In this document: piece by piece, positions 37,109 through 46,360 of the stretch
Numbering within the stretch: the first letter of the stretch is position 1
Layout: every line of letters begins with the position of its first letter
Source: Brevibacillus laterosporus LMG 15441
Lineage (GTDB): Bacteria; Bacillota; Bacilli; Brevibacillales; Brevibacillaceae
DNA length: 64,000 bases
Assembly: GCF_000219535.2 (NCBI RefSeq)
Contig: NZ_CP007806.1
Span: 3,010,501 to 3,074,500 of the forward strand
Reading direction: 5' to 3'
Notes under the pieces: model-generated
Databases searched by the model: none
Seen by the model: only the letters and a program-made list of their open reading frames with translations
What the model was told of the DNA's origin: nothing
Translations under genes and position numbers: made by a program

Positions 37109-37789
37109 TTATTTTCTCCGTACTTGTATTTGCTGCATTTTGATATAATCTTTTGCAAGTGGTGTAATAATGCTGTTTTTGTTCACGATGATTTGATTCA
37201 CGCGACGCAGATGAAATTTCTTTAAATCAGACTCTGTAATCAGCTTCTTAGAAAGAACTTCCTGAATTACTTCTTCTCGTTCAATCTCGATCTCTTGCTT
37301 AGCACTTACAACCTTTTGGCTATGTTCCTTGTCATCCATTTTGAGTAAGTCAGATACTTGAACCATTTGAATGCCAAAACTTTTGATTTTCTCTTCAAAC
37401 GCCTCGTATTGCTTAAACAACACCGGGTTTGCCGTCTGTTTATATTTTTTATAAACCATGGAATTTTCTAAAGCGACTACTTTTTTACCTTTTAAAAGCA
37501 TGGTTAAAATAAAACGTTCACGACTGCCCGCACTGATGCCATTTGCCAAATTTCCCAGTAGCTGTATGCAAATAGTCGGGATGATAACAAGATCGCAATC
37601 CCTCGTCTGCTCATCGTAATATTGAAAATCGTAGCGTGATTCGATTTGTGCTTCAATTTCAGGGTGTGCTTGGTTGTCCATAATGATTGCTTTTTGCCGC
37701 TTGATTGGCTGTTCCTGCAAAAGCTTCATACCTTGGAGCTTTTTATATACCTCGTTTGTAACCGCTTCGACTAAAGCTTCTATGTTCAT
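37109..37789 (-). CDS. Conserved eut-operon protein (flavoprotein-like), function unknown
   Basis: 226 residues, recognisable as the ethanolamine utilization protein family that accompanies Firmicute eut operons (TIGR02536-type, from memory). The N-terminus (MNIEALVEAVTNEVYKKLQ) is an amphipathic helix resembling an encapsulation peptide. The middle (about 30-150) has alternating hydrophobic strands, DLVIIPTICIQLLGNLANGIS and GKKVVALENSMVYKKY, that recall a flavoprotein/decarboxylase-like Rossmann fold. The last 43 residues (ITESDLKKF...SIITPLAKDYI...IQVRR) match the N-terminus of EutT in this operon. No catalytic residue is identifiable. Confidence 0.7.
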   Translation of the reverse strand: MNIEALVEAVTNEVYKKLQGMKLLQEQPIKRQKAIIMDNQAHPEIEAQIESRYDFQYYDEQTRDCDLVIIPTICIQLLGNLANGISAGSRERFILTMLLKGKKVVALENSMVYKKYKQTANPVLFKQYEAFEEKIKSFGIQMVQVSDLLKMDDKEHSQKVVSAKQEIEIEREEVIQEVLSKKLITESDLKKFHLRRVNQIIVNKNSIITPLAKDYIKMQQIQVRRK

Positions 37790-37801
37790 TTTTTCACACT
37801 C

Positions 37802-38437
37802 CTAGGTACTTTTCTTCAAAATTTTCCCCATAGTACCTTTCGTAAATCCACACGCATTCGCTTCATCATAGTCAATATGCATGAATGTTGCATAAGAAGG
37901 ACTTACACGAATCATTACATCATCGAAAATCAATGGTCTGTTGCTGAATACCTTAACTTGAACCGTTTCGCCATTGACAACATTATGTTTTTTCGCATCT
38001 TCAGGAGTCATATGAATATGGCGTTTTGCTACGATTAACCCTCTTTGCAATTGAACCATATTTGTCGCTGAGGCGATTACAATTCCTGGTGTTCCTTCTA
38101 GCTGTCCGCTCTCTTTGATAATTCCTTTTACACCTAGTGCAACAGAATCTGTTAAAGCAATCTCTACTTGCGTCTCTTTACGTTCAGGTCCAAGTACAAC
38201 TACATTATGCAATGCACCTTTAGGACCAATTAGCGTAACCCGTTCCTTGCAAGCATATTGTCCAGGCTGAGACAAATCTTTCATCTTTGTCAGCTCATAG
38301 CCTGGGCCAAACAAAGTGTCAATGTCAGCTCTGCTCAAGTGAACATGTTTCCCAGATGCTTCAATAGGAACGCACATTTCTTCATTAACACGTTTTACTA
38401 CTTCATCTACAATGCTTTCAATCAGATCGTTTTTCAT
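37802..38437 (-). CDS. pduL: Phosphotransacylase PduL (acetyl-CoA to acetyl-phosphate)
   Basis: A 211-residue PduL-type phosphate acyltransferase. Two repeats carry the zinc-binding histidines: ASGKHVHLSRAD and AKRHIHMTPEDA. The N-terminal MKNDLIESIVDEVVKRVNEE is a predicted encapsulation helix. It converts acetyl-CoA from EutE to acetyl-phosphate inside the shell and recycles CoA; EutQ could then make ATP and acetate. The Pta-type EutD of enteric bacteria is absent, as in many Firmicutes. Confidence 0.92.
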   Translation of the reverse strand: MKNDLIESIVDEVVKRVNEEMCVPIEASGKHVHLSRADIDTLFGPGYELTKMKDLSQPGQYACKERVTLIGPKGALHNVVVLGPERKETQVEIALTDSVALGVKGIIKESGQLEGTPGIVIASATNMVQLQRGLIVAKRHIHMTPEDAKKHNVVNGETVQVKVFSNRPLIFDDVMIRVSPSYATFMHIDYDEANACGFTKGTMGKILKKST

Positions 38438-38447
38438 AGTTCTCTCC

Positions 38448-39215
38448 TCAAGCTTTGTATTTATCTAGACGAACGCGGAACATCAATATCCAAAATAAGG
38501 AGGAAAGGCGATTCAACGCTTGAATGATGTCTTCACGTTCCACACTTCCATGCTCTTGTTTAAATGCTTGATAAGCCAACAATTCCGTTTCTCTAGTGAA
38601 AGTACGCAATGAATTTAAGGCAATGACCATCTCACCCATTTCATAGCTCGGTTTAAAATGATCTAATCCGAAGTATTTCTTGGGATGATGCGATTGCTCT
38701 CTTATTTCATCAGATGTCATATCTAGCAATTGGATATTCGTTAGCCTCTCACCAAGAACTTCACAGCGCACAATATTTCGTACAAATAGAAGCACTTCTT
38801 CCAAGTCAACTGCCAGCTTTGGCAAACCTGCTCTTACTCCAGTGATTTGAGCTTCGAGAATGTTAGCTTCTAATGAATCTAGTTTTCCACGAAAAATGAT
38901 GCGAGGATGGTCTTTATAGACAAGGAGATTTCCATATAAATGAGTCATATGCTCTGGCTTACTTTCAAGATATCCACCATAGATCGTTTCATAACGCATA
39001 GATGGCTTACTTGAAATTTCTGTTGGTGGCACAGGAGCATTCTGTTGTTGGGTTGCATTCTCATCATAGTAGCGAAGCTCTATCTGATGATCTGTTAAAA
39101 AACTTTTAGCAGAAGGCGTGAGAATGACGCCTTTTTTCACTTCAAAAACCTTGCTATCTTTAGCTTCTTGATTTTTAAAGTGTTTTCGCAAATCGCTTTC
39201 TGTGATAAGAGCCAT
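38448..39215 (-). CDS. eutT: Ethanolamine cobalamin adenosyltransferase EutT
   Basis: 255 residues from the ATG at 39215 (GAGGGATG upstream). The C-terminal 170 residues follow the EutT/CobA-type adenosyltransferase fold (VFRVRL-type end, RTFTRETELLAYQAF helix). It converts cob(I)alamin to adenosylcobalamin, the cofactor of EutBC. The first 50 residues (ITESDLRKHFKN...VILTPSAKSFL...IELRYYD) form a small separate module that reappears at the C-terminus of the 226-residue protein two genes downstream. It stands behind a stable hairpin that separates it from eutM. Confidence 0.82.
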   Translation of the reverse strand: MALITESDLRKHFKNQEAKDSKVFEVKKGVILTPSAKSFLTDHQIELRYYDENATQQQNAPVPPTEISSKPSMRYETIYGGYLESKPEHMTHLYGNLLVYKDHPRIIFRGKLDSLEANILEAQITGVRAGLPKLAVDLEEVLLFVRNIVRCEVLGERLTNIQLLDMTSDEIREQSHHPKKYFGLDHFKPSYEMGEMVIALNSLRTFTRETELLAYQAFKQEHGSVEREDIIQALNRLSSLFWILMFRVRLDKYKA

Positions 39216-39295
39216 ATGTTCACATCCCTCGTCGGAAAAACTTCTCACAATGACTAGCCAAGAAGCTTACCTGACCCCAATATGGTAGATAGGGA

Positions 39296-39323
39296 GATGG
39301 ATGCAAAAAGTTCTGCATCCATC
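39296..39323 (-). other. Stable hairpin between eutM and eutT
   Basis: GATGGATGCA and TGCATCCATC pair perfectly over ten bases with an eight-base loop. No T-run follows on the minus strand. This fits an RNA-stability or processing hairpin protecting the abundant eutM message rather than a terminator. Confidence 0.55.
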
Positions 39324-39332
39324 CGACTATAA

Positions 39333-39617
39333 TTATTCAGCTGTTTTAGGCAAGATTGCATCTACTTCAGTATGTGGTCTTGGAATTACATGTACAGATA
39401 GTAATTCTCCAACGCGTTCTGCTGCTGCTGCTCCAGCGTCTGTAGCCGCTTTAACTGCACCTACGTCTCCACGTACCATAACTGTTACTAGACCTGCACC
39501 GATTTGTTCTTTACCAATCAATGTAACGTTTGCTGCTTTTACCATTGCATCTGCTGCTTCAATAGCTCCAACTAGTCCTTTAGTTTCTACCATTCCCAAT
39601 GCGTTTGCGTTTGCCAT
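39333..39617 (-). CDS. eutM: Major shell protein EutM (BMC hexamer)
   Basis: A 94-residue canonical BMC protein ([20 protein letters not shown] at the start, KQIGAG-type pore region [19 protein letters not shown]). It forms the hexagonal facets of the microcompartment. It stands alone between two gaps with hairpins and has a strong AGGAGGAATTTT site, as expected for a highly expressed shell subunit. Confidence 0.95.
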   Translation of the reverse strand: MANANALGMVETKGLVGAIEAADAMVKAANVTLIGKEQIGAGLVTVMVRGDVGAVKAATDAGAAAAERVGELLSVHVIPRPHTEVDAILPKTAE

Positions 39618-39693
39618 AATAAAATTCCTCCTAGAATCTTGTTAGATTTATGATTTTTAGAAAAGTACATATGATGTGCAACATGTTTATAAG

Positions 39694-39716
39694 TAAACTT
39701 GAACTAGCCAAGTTTA
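39694..39716 (-). other. Hairpin between eutE and eutM
   Basis: TAAACTTG and CAAGTTTA pair perfectly around a seven-base loop, about 15 bases after the eutE stop. There is no T-run and no hexaloop, so it is not an ANTAR site. A role in segmental mRNA stability is possible. Confidence 0.45.
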
Positions 39717-39731
39717 TAGCGTAACAGGGTC

Positions 39732-41198
39732 TTACATTTCAGCTAAGATGCGTTTCACAATTAAGCTGATCAATTCTTCTTTATTAGTAGCTTCAAGAGT
39801 TGGTTCTTTTACTTCAGTTGCTCTTGTTCCTACAATATCTTCTAATTCCTTCAAGCCATAACCTACGCGACGAATGTTAAGTAGGTTTAATGGACCAACG
39901 TTATCGGAAGTTGAGCTTCCTCCAACCGCTCCACAACCCAATGTTAATGCTGGGAATAGAGCTGTGCTTGCACCGATACCGCCTAGAGTACCTGGTGTAT
40001 TAACAAGGATACGGGATACAGGCTGTTTCAAAGCGAATTCACGAACGATAGCTTCATTGTTTGTATGAACCATCATTGTGTGTCCAGCACCTTCGTTATT
40101 TAAGATCTCAACGCAACGATCTAATGCTGTTCTCCAGTTGTCTTCTGTGTAGAAAGCAAGGATTGGAGCCAATTTTTCACGAGAGTATGGAACTTTGCTT
40201 CCAACTTCTGTTTCTTCAGCGATTAGAACTCTAGTTGATTCTGGAACTTCTAGGTTAGCTAATTTCGCGATGTGCTGAACGCTTTTTCCTACGATTTGAG
40301 GATTCATTGTGCCATTTGCACGCATAATGAATTTTCCAAGTTTTTGGCTCTCTTCTTTGGACAAGAAGTAAGCTCCTTGTTTTTTGAACTCTGCTACAAT
40401 TGTCTCTTTGTTATCTCTTTCGACAACTACAGATTGTTCAGAAGCGCAAATCGTTCCGTTATCAAACGTTTTAGAATCCATGATACGTTTTACTGCTAAA
40501 GAAATGTTAGCACTTCTTTCAATGAATGCTGGTCCATTACCAGGTCCAACACCAATTGCTGGTGTACCAGAAGAGTAAGCTGCTTTTACCATAGCTGTAC
40601 CACCAGTGGCAAGGATCATAGCTGTATCATTGTGTTTCATCAATTGATCTGTTCCTTGGATAGTTGGTACAGTCATGCAGCTAATCGCGCCATCTGGGCA
40701 GCCTGCTTTTTTAGCAGCTTCACTGATGATTTTTACGGTTTCCAAGATACAACGTAGTGCATTTGGATGTGGGGAAAATACAATACTATTTCCCGCCTTA
40801 AGAGCGATCATTGCTTTATAGATAACGGTAGAAGTAGGATTTGTTGATGGAATAAGACCAGCTACAACACCTACAGGTACACCGATCTCCATTGTTTTCT
40901 TCTCTTTATCTTCATTCAAGATACCTACAGTTTTTAGGTCTTTAATCTCTTCATAAACATGCTTGGAAGCAAATGCATTTTTAACAACTTTATCTTGCCA
41001 ACGACCAAAGCCTGTTTCTTCGTTTGCCATTTTAGCTAGCTTCTCACGATTCTCATAAGCAGCATCCGCAATTGCTTTTACAATGGAATCAATTTGAGCT
41101 TGTGTCATGGAAGCTAGTTTGGCTTGAGCTTCTTTTGCTTTTTTGATTAAAGTACGTACCTCTTGAATGGACATTAAGTCTTTATCTAGAACTTCCAT
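39732..41198 (-). CDS. eutE: CoA-acylating acetaldehyde dehydrogenase EutE
   Basis: A 488-residue aldehyde dehydrogenase. The catalytic cysteine is in DNGTICASEQSVVVE, and the CoA/NAD-binding part includes GLIPSTNPTSTVIYKAM and ATGGTAMVKAAYSSG. It oxidises acetaldehyde from EutBC to acetyl-CoA within the shell. The C-terminal tail (TNKEELISLIVKRILAEM), connected by a flexible linker, looks like an encapsulation helix; in many homologues that helix is N-terminal. Confidence 0.94.
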   Translation of the reverse strand: MEVLDKDLMSIQEVRTLIKKAKEAQAKLASMTQAQIDSIVKAIADAAYENREKLAKMANEETGFGRWQDKVVKNAFASKHVYEEIKDLKTVGILNEDKEKKTMEIGVPVGVVAGLIPSTNPTSTVIYKAMIALKAGNSIVFSPHPNALRCILETVKIISEAAKKAGCPDGAISCMTVPTIQGTDQLMKHNDTAMILATGGTAMVKAAYSSGTPAIGVGPGNGPAFIERSANISLAVKRIMDSKTFDNGTICASEQSVVVERDNKETIVAEFKKQGAYFLSKEESQKLGKFIMRANGTMNPQIVGKSVQHIAKLANLEVPESTRVLIAEETEVGSKVPYSREKLAPILAFYTEDNWRTALDRCVEILNNEGAGHTMMVHTNNEAIVREFALKQPVSRILVNTPGTLGGIGASTALFPALTLGCGAVGGSSTSDNVGPLNLLNIRRVGYGLKELEDIVGTRATEVKEPTLEATNKEELISLIVKRILAEM

Positions 41199-41201
41199 TT
41201 T

Positions 41202-41885
41202 CTACTCCTTCTCTCCCTCATGTTGTTGGATCGCTTCGATAAGCTGATCCTTTTTGGCATACTTTACTTGCCCTTTTGTAATGTTTGTTAATTTTAACTT
41301 GTAAGCTATTTTTCTTAACTCCGCTAGTTTCATATCTTCTAGTCGTTTATCTTTCTTTTTGCTAGAAGAAACAAGGGAGGTAGCTTCTTCTAGTAGTTGC
41401 TCTTGGATTACCGCATGATGTAGATCTTGTTCTTCCTCTTGGGCATGATCCTTTGGCTTAACAGAGACTTCTTCAAGGTGATCAACAACAGGTGCTGTCT
41501 CTGACACTTTTCCTCCTGTAATCACTTCAAGTGGAGTACTTTTGATGTCTTTTTCAGGTAATTCCTTAGGCGTAACCTTAGGTGCTTGTTTTGATGTTTG
41601 TTTTGGCAAATCTACAGCTACGATTTTAGCTGTTTCTTCATGTGGCCTTGCGATGACAAGACTATTAAAGAGACAGTTTAGTTGTCTGGCAGCAGCACTT
41701 CCCGCATCAACAGCAGCCTGTACCGCTCCGACATCGCCTTTGACTTTAACTGTAATCAAACCATCTTTTTTTAATCTTTCAAGACCAATCAATGTTACGT
41801 TTGCGGCTTTGAGAGCAGCGTCAGCAGCTTCCATTGCTCCCAAGAGTCCTTTTGTCTCTACAAGTCCTAATGCTTGATTTTTCAT
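41202..41885 (-). CDS. BMC shell protein with C-terminal Rho_N/SAP-like domain
   Basis: 227 residues. Residues 1-92 are a complete BMC domain (LGLVETKGLLGAMEAADAAL). A long low-complexity linker rich in Lys, Pro, Glu and Ser follows (about 93-180). The last 45 residues (LEDMKLAELRKIAYKLKLTN, then AKKDQLIEAIQ) match the Rho N-terminal/SAP-like helical fold, which often binds nucleic acid. EutK of enteric bacteria has an analogous layout with a different nucleic-acid-binding tail. It overlaps neither neighbour but is only three bases from eutE. Confidence 0.82.
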   Translation of the reverse strand: MKNQALGLVETKGLLGAMEAADAALKAANVTLIGLERLKKDGLITVKVKGDVGAVQAAVDAGSAAARQLNCLFNSLVIARPHEETAKIVAVDLPKQTSKQAPKVTPKELPEKDIKSTPLEVITGGKVSETAPVVDHLEEVSVKPKDHAQEEEQDLHHAVIQEQLLEEATSLVSSSKKKDKRLEDMKLAELRKIAYKLKLTNITKGQVKYAKKDQLIEAIQQHEGEKE

Positions 41886-41895
41886 GGATTATCCC

Positions 41896-42549
41896 TTAGT
41901 AACTGGTAGGGTTGTCAGCCACAAATTGAACGGCTGCTGCAAATGCATCACATGCTGCTCTGCATGCAGATTGACTACCCGTTAGTAAGGCACCGCCAAA
42001 GTTGGTTTCAGATGGAGGTCCAAAGAAAGCTCCAATGCTCACATCGGCTGCTTTGAGCGCTGCATCAAGTGCGTACATTGCTTCGAGAGGAGGGGCAATC
42101 AAATAGGCAATCGCTTCGCCCTCATTTATATTAGCTACTTGAGACAAATAGCTACCTGTACGGGAAACACAATGTGCGAAATACGTAATGGAGTTATCGT
42201 CATTAGCACCTACGAAATGTGCTGAGTCTTCGATATAGGTGATAGCAGCGCTAAGTCCACTTTTCACTTCCGCTGGGCTTGGACCTGCAATGATTCCAAT
42301 TACCTCACCAGCTAGTTTGGTAGATGCATTAGCTGATCCTGCATACATACTTTTTGCATAAACAACATCTACATCGGCTGCTTTGGTTGCTTCGTCCAAT
42401 GCTGTATATGTCACATCATCAATATCAACTGTGATGATTCCCAAGCTTTTGTGATGCGGTTTTAATTCTAGCTTCTCAGCCATATCAGGACTCACGTTAG
42501 AGATCAACTTGGTTCCTAATACTTTTGCGTAGATAGGCTCGTTTCTCAT
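41896..42549 (-). CDS. eutL: Shell protein EutL (tandem BMC, gated pore)
   Basis: A 217-residue EutL, equal to the usual length. It has circularly permuted tandem BMC folds: DVVYAKSMYAGSANASTKLAG in the first half and ALDAALKAADVSIGAFFGPP in the second, ending with FGGALLTGSQSAC. EutL trimers have large gated pores thought to admit ethanolamine or cofactors. It follows eutC by 17 bases. Confidence 0.94.
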   Translation of the reverse strand: MRNEPIYAKVLGTKLISNVSPDMAEKLELKPHHKSLGIITVDIDDVTYTALDEATKAADVDVVYAKSMYAGSANASTKLAGEVIGIIAGPSPAEVKSGLSAAITYIEDSAHFVGANDDNSITYFAHCVSRTGSYLSQVANINEGEAIAYLIAPPLEAMYALDAALKAADVSIGAFFGPPSETNFGGALLTGSQSACRAACDAFAAAVQFVADNPTSY

Positions 42550-42566
42550 CAGACTTCCTCCCTCTC

Positions 42567-43493
42567 CTACAATTTCAAATCGATACCTGAAGCTTTTTTC
42601 TCAATCATGGTTTTGATTAGCTCTGCAATATGAGCCCCAGCTTCTACTGCTGGTGTACCACCTTGGTGAATATTAGAGATAACTGTTCTTTTTGCTTCTG
42701 GCATACCAACTGTTGGCTTATAAGCAACATAAGCACTCATTGATTCTGCTGTAACTAGACCAGGTCTCTCCCCTACTAGCAGACATACAACATCTGCTCC
42801 GGTAATATCACCGATGACATCCATGGACGGTACACGGCAATGTTTTACGAATAAAATATTGCCCAATTCGATTCCATACATTTTTAAACCTTGAGTAATG
42901 GATGGTAAAATGTCTCGAAGATTAGCTTCAATTGCAGCAGAGCTTAATCCATCCCCTACAACCAATTGAACTTTCGCAAATTGTGTTGTGTTCTGTTTTA
43001 CATATTGGATGGTTTCTGAAGATAGCTGACGGCCTAAATCTGGTCGAGTGATATATTCGTCTTTGTCTTTGCAAAGCGTTGCAATCGATACCAAATTCAT
43101 TTCTTTTACAAATTCTTCAGGTACATAGGAGAAAACTGCATCCTGTGCCGCTGCATGGTCCGCACGAAAACGTAAGGAGGTAGATGTTTTGTAACGCGGG
43201 CCTGCTCTCCAAATCCCTAAACGAGCAGGAGTTCTTTCTTTCATTTTCAGATACCCTTCTCTATCCTCAGGGTCTGGAATTAAAAGCTGCCCTTTAATGT
43301 CAATCTCTGTGATGTCGTCTAGGCATTCATCACTGATCATAGATTCCTCTTGAAGTTGTTGAGCACTTGCTGCAATTGCTTGAGTAACCATTTCCTGTGA
43401 TACTACTTCCTGTGTAGCTGCTGCCTCTTTTGGGCTGTCCATCATTTGAGATAGAATGCTTTCAATCATGGATTTTAGTTCTTTTTCGTTCAC
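42567..43493 (-). CDS. eutC: Ethanolamine ammonia-lyase small subunit
   Basis: A 308-residue light chain. The conserved body starts at about residue 85 ([20 protein letters not shown]) and includes [21 protein letters not shown] and the [20 protein letters not shown] segment. The first 75 residues are a variable, acidic extension that opens with the amphipathic helix [19 protein letters not shown], a likely targeting peptide for the microcompartment. Together with EutB it converts ethanolamine to acetaldehyde and ammonia using adenosylcobalamin. Confidence 0.95.
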   Translation of the reverse strand: MNEKELKSMIESILSQMMDSPKEAAATQEVVSQEMVTQAIAASAQQLQEESMISDECLDDITEIDIKGQLLIPDPEDREGYLKMKERTPARLGIWRAGPRYKTSTSLRFRADHAAAQDAVFSYVPEEFVKEMNLVSIATLCKDKDEYITRPDLGRQLSSETIQYVKQNTTQFAKVQLVVGDGLSSAAIEANLRDILPSITQGLKMYGIELGNILFVKHCRVPSMDVIGDITGADVVCLLVGERPGLVTAESMSAYVAYKPTVGMPEAKRTVISNIHQGGTPAVEAGAHIAELIKTMIEKKASGIDLKL

Positions 43494-43511
43494 TGTTGTT
43501 TCCTCCTTTCT

Positions 43512-44876
43512 CTACTTTAAGAACACAGAAGCGTCTCCGGCTTTTTTCGTAAGTTTTCCATTTTCAATGAAGCCCATTTTTTCCATCCATTGTTCGAATT
43601 CTTTAATTGGAGTTAAGCCTAACAGCTCACGCAATGTTGCTGTATCATGGTATCCAGTCGTTTGATAGTTCAACATTACGTCGTCACCATGAGGGATACC
43701 CATGAAGAAGTTACATCCAGCAGCCGACAGTAATACTGCTAGGTTTTCAATATCATTTTGGTCCGCTTTCATATGGTTGGTGTAACAAGCATCGCATCCC
43801 ATTGGAATACCTGTTAATTTACCCATGAAGTGATCCTCAAGACCTGCGCGAATAACCTGTTTTGAGTTGTAGAGATATTCAGGTCCGATGAAGCCAACAA
43901 CTGTATTTACAAGGAATGGACTAAACTTCTTAGCAAAACCATAGCAACGTGCTTCCATTGTTACTTGGTCCACTCCATGATGAGCTTCAGAAGACAATTC
44001 GGAACCTTGTCCAGTTTCAAAATACATTACGTTTGGACCAGTAGCAGTACCTTCATGCAAAGCTAGGTGTTGTGCTTCTGCAATTGTTGCCGCATTAAAA
44101 CCAAATGCTTCGTTTCCTTTTTCAGAACCAGCGATTGATTGGAAAATCAAATCTGTAGGCGCACCCTGACGAATAGCATCCATTTGTGTCGTTACGTGAG
44201 CTAATACGCAAGTTTGGGTAGGAATTTCCCATTTTTGCTTGAACTCTTCAAATCTTTTTAAGACACGAGCAACGCTTTCAGTGGAGTCATCTACCGGGTT
44301 CAAACCAAGTACCGCATCACCAATACCGTAGGTTAAGCCTTCCATCAATGATGCTGTAATACCGTCTGGATCATCAGTTGGATGGTTAGGCTGTAGACGA
44401 GCAGATAGCGTTCCTGCGCGACCAATTGTTGTATTCGCATGAGCAGTAATGCGGATCTTTTTTGCTCCGTAAATCAAGTCAAGGTTGGACATGATTTTTG
44501 CTACTGCTGCGATCATCTCAGAAGTCAAACCTCTGGAAATGCGTTTGATGTCAGATTCTTTTGTGTTCTCATTTAGAATCCACTCGCGCAATTCTTCAAC
44601 TGTCCAGTTTTTAATTTCAGCGTAAATTTTTTCGTTCACTTGATCCTGAATGATACGTGTTACCTCATCCTTTTCATAAGGAACAACTGGATTGTTACGC
44701 AAATCGGCTAATGTTAGTTGGGCTAGAACAACCTTAGCAGCAACGCGTTCTTCAGCAGAAGTAGCAGCAACACCGGCTAATGTATCCCCAGATTTTACTT
44801 CATTCGCTTTTGCTAGAACTTCGATGATGGATGAAAATTGATACATCCGACCAAATAATTTCGTCTTTAAGATCAC
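43512..44876 (-). CDS. eutB: Ethanolamine ammonia-lyase large subunit
   Basis: 454 residues from the GTG at 44876, which has GAGGAGGAG six bases upstream and gives the family start VILKTKLFGRMYQF. The TIM-barrel catalytic subunit contains GLTYGIGDAVLGLNPV, FETGQGSELSSEAHHG and MGCDACYTNHMKADQ, all conserved in EutB. The length matches the enteric protein. It is the first enzyme of ethanolamine breakdown. Confidence 0.96.
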   Translation of the reverse strand: MILKTKLFGRMYQFSSIIEVLAKANEVKSGDTLAGVAATSAEERVAAKVVLAQLTLADLRNNPVVPYEKDEVTRIIQDQVNEKIYAEIKNWTVEELREWILNENTKESDIKRISRGLTSEMIAAVAKIMSNLDLIYGAKKIRITAHANTTIGRAGTLSARLQPNHPTDDPDGITASLMEGLTYGIGDAVLGLNPVDDSTESVARVLKRFEEFKQKWEIPTQTCVLAHVTTQMDAIRQGAPTDLIFQSIAGSEKGNEAFGFNAATIAEAQHLALHEGTATGPNVMYFETGQGSELSSEAHHGVDQVTMEARCYGFAKKFSPFLVNTVVGFIGPEYLYNSKQVIRAGLEDHFMGKLTGIPMGCDACYTNHMKADQNDIENLAVLLSAAGCNFFMGIPHGDDVMLNYQTTGYHDTATLRELLGLTPIKEFEQWMEKMGFIENGKLTKKAGDASVFLK

Positions 44877-44905
44877 AAAAGCTCCTCCTCTCATTTGTAC
44901 ATCTC

Positions 44906-46336
44906 TTAGTTGAATACGAGTGTTTTGATCACTACAGGTAATACTTTTCCATCGGCAATTGGTTTCCCAATGTCAATGTAATCGCCATTGTCTACCTGAA
45001 TACTATCGATGCACACAACATCTTTTTTGTAGTCGAGTAGTGCATACAGGGTTTGTCCTAGTACCTTCGCCATGTCATGGTGAACAATCACTATGAATGG
45101 ATACTCTCTTTCAAGTAGCTCAGCCATCCCCTTTTGTATTCCTTTAGCGTATATCTGAATTTCGGGGAAGCTAGGATTCTTTTTCCCTTCAATGGCAATC
45201 GCTACTTTTTGTAGATCATTATCTACTTTGAACCACTCTAATTTTTCACGAATGGCCTGTGCTAGCTTCTCTTCGTCTCCCGATTCGTCCGCGTTCGAAA
45301 CCTTTAGAATCGGTACGTTTTTAATCGGAAACGATTCATCTGTATAAGTGATCGTACTACCACTTATTTCAGTAGTATGAGAACCAGCACCAACAACTGT
45401 TGCGCGAATTGTCTCTACAGAATGAAAGACTTTCATTTGTGTCATCAGTGGAGAAGCAGCAATCGCTCTTCCTAGCAAAATGCCGATATCTCCGTAATGG
45501 AACACATCCTTCTCTTCATGCTGATAGATATAATCGGCTACGCCACCTGAAAAGGAAATGCATGAAATCGGTTTGTCTAGTTTTAAACCTCTATGAGTGA
45601 GAATCGTTTCATAGAAATCACTTTTTTCTTTTAGACCCACACTTTCTTCTAGTAGCCAAACCATTTCTTGGATGATTGGTTGCAACTTCTCTGGTGTAGC
45701 GGTTTGTCCTAGCTGTATGTCGTATCCTCTTTTTTGAATCAACATGTTGATTTTAGGTGCGATATAGATGATTTCATGAGTCACGGGATTTACCTTGATC
45801 AATCGTCCACCAATATCTAAACAACCCGTATCCTGTGATTCTCCGTGGGCAAATACCGCTAAATTACTAGTACCGCCACCAATGTCAATGTTAACAATTG
45901 AGGTAGAATGCTCCTTCGAATACGTATGTGCCCCTGCTCCTTTAGCAGCAATTAGGCTTTCAAGATCAGGACCAGCTGTTGCAACTACGAAATCACCAGC
46001 AAAGCCGCTTAAGGTAAGTAATACCTCGTTTGCATTCTCTTTTCGTGCCGTCTCACCGGTTATAATCACGGCGCCAGTTTGAATCTCTTCTTTTTTAATG
46101 CCAGCTTTTTCATACTGCTCCTGTACAAACAGCTTAATTTGTTGAACATCAATTCTGTTTGCAGAGAGCAATGGTGTGAAGCAAATATCACTTCGGTATA
46201 CCACTTCTTTATCGGTGATGACGATACGTGGAACAGAAAACGTTGAGGCCAAGTTTTGAATATATAGCTTTGAAAACACTATTTGGGTTGTTGATGTTCC
46301 CATATCGATACCTACGCTTAGCAATTCCTCTTTCAT
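44906..46336 (-). CDS. eutA: Ethanolamine ammonia-lyase reactivase EutA
   Basis: A 476-residue member of the actin-like ATPase superfamily. It starts with SVGIDMGTSTTQIVFSKL (phosphate-1 motif) and has a second, NIDIGGGTSNLAVFAHGE (phosphate-2). EutA exchanges damaged cobalamin on EutBC for intact cofactor in an ATP-dependent way. It is preceded by an antitermination leader, so the eutABC block can be switched separately from eutVW. Confidence 0.94.
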   Translation of the reverse strand: MKEELLSVGIDMGTSTTQIVFSKLYIQNLASTFSVPRIVITDKEVVYRSDICFTPLLSANRIDVQQIKLFVQEQYEKAGIKKEEIQTGAVIITGETARKENANEVLLTLSGFAGDFVVATAGPDLESLIAAKGAGAHTYSKEHSTSIVNIDIGGGTSNLAVFAHGESQDTGCLDIGGRLIKVNPVTHEIIYIAPKINMLIQKRGYDIQLGQTATPEKLQPIIQEMVWLLEESVGLKEKSDFYETILTHRGLKLDKPISCISFSGGVADYIYQHEEKDVFHYGDIGILLGRAIAASPLMTQMKVFHSVETIRATVVGAGSHTTEISGSTITYTDESFPIKNVPILKVSNADESGDEEKLAQAIREKLEWFKVDNDLQKVAIAIEGKKNPSFPEIQIYAKGIQKGMAELLEREYPFIVIVHHDMAKVLGQTLYALLDYKKDVVCIDSIQVDNGDYIDIGKPIADGKVLPVVIKTLVFN

Positions 46337-46360
46337 TTTGTCACCCCCTATAGCTAGTAG

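Noticed and set aside
39296-39323. Terminator between eutM and eutT
   Set aside because: The stem is perfect but no T-run follows, so it is listed as a hairpin only. The loop has eight bases, so it is not an ANTAR site either.
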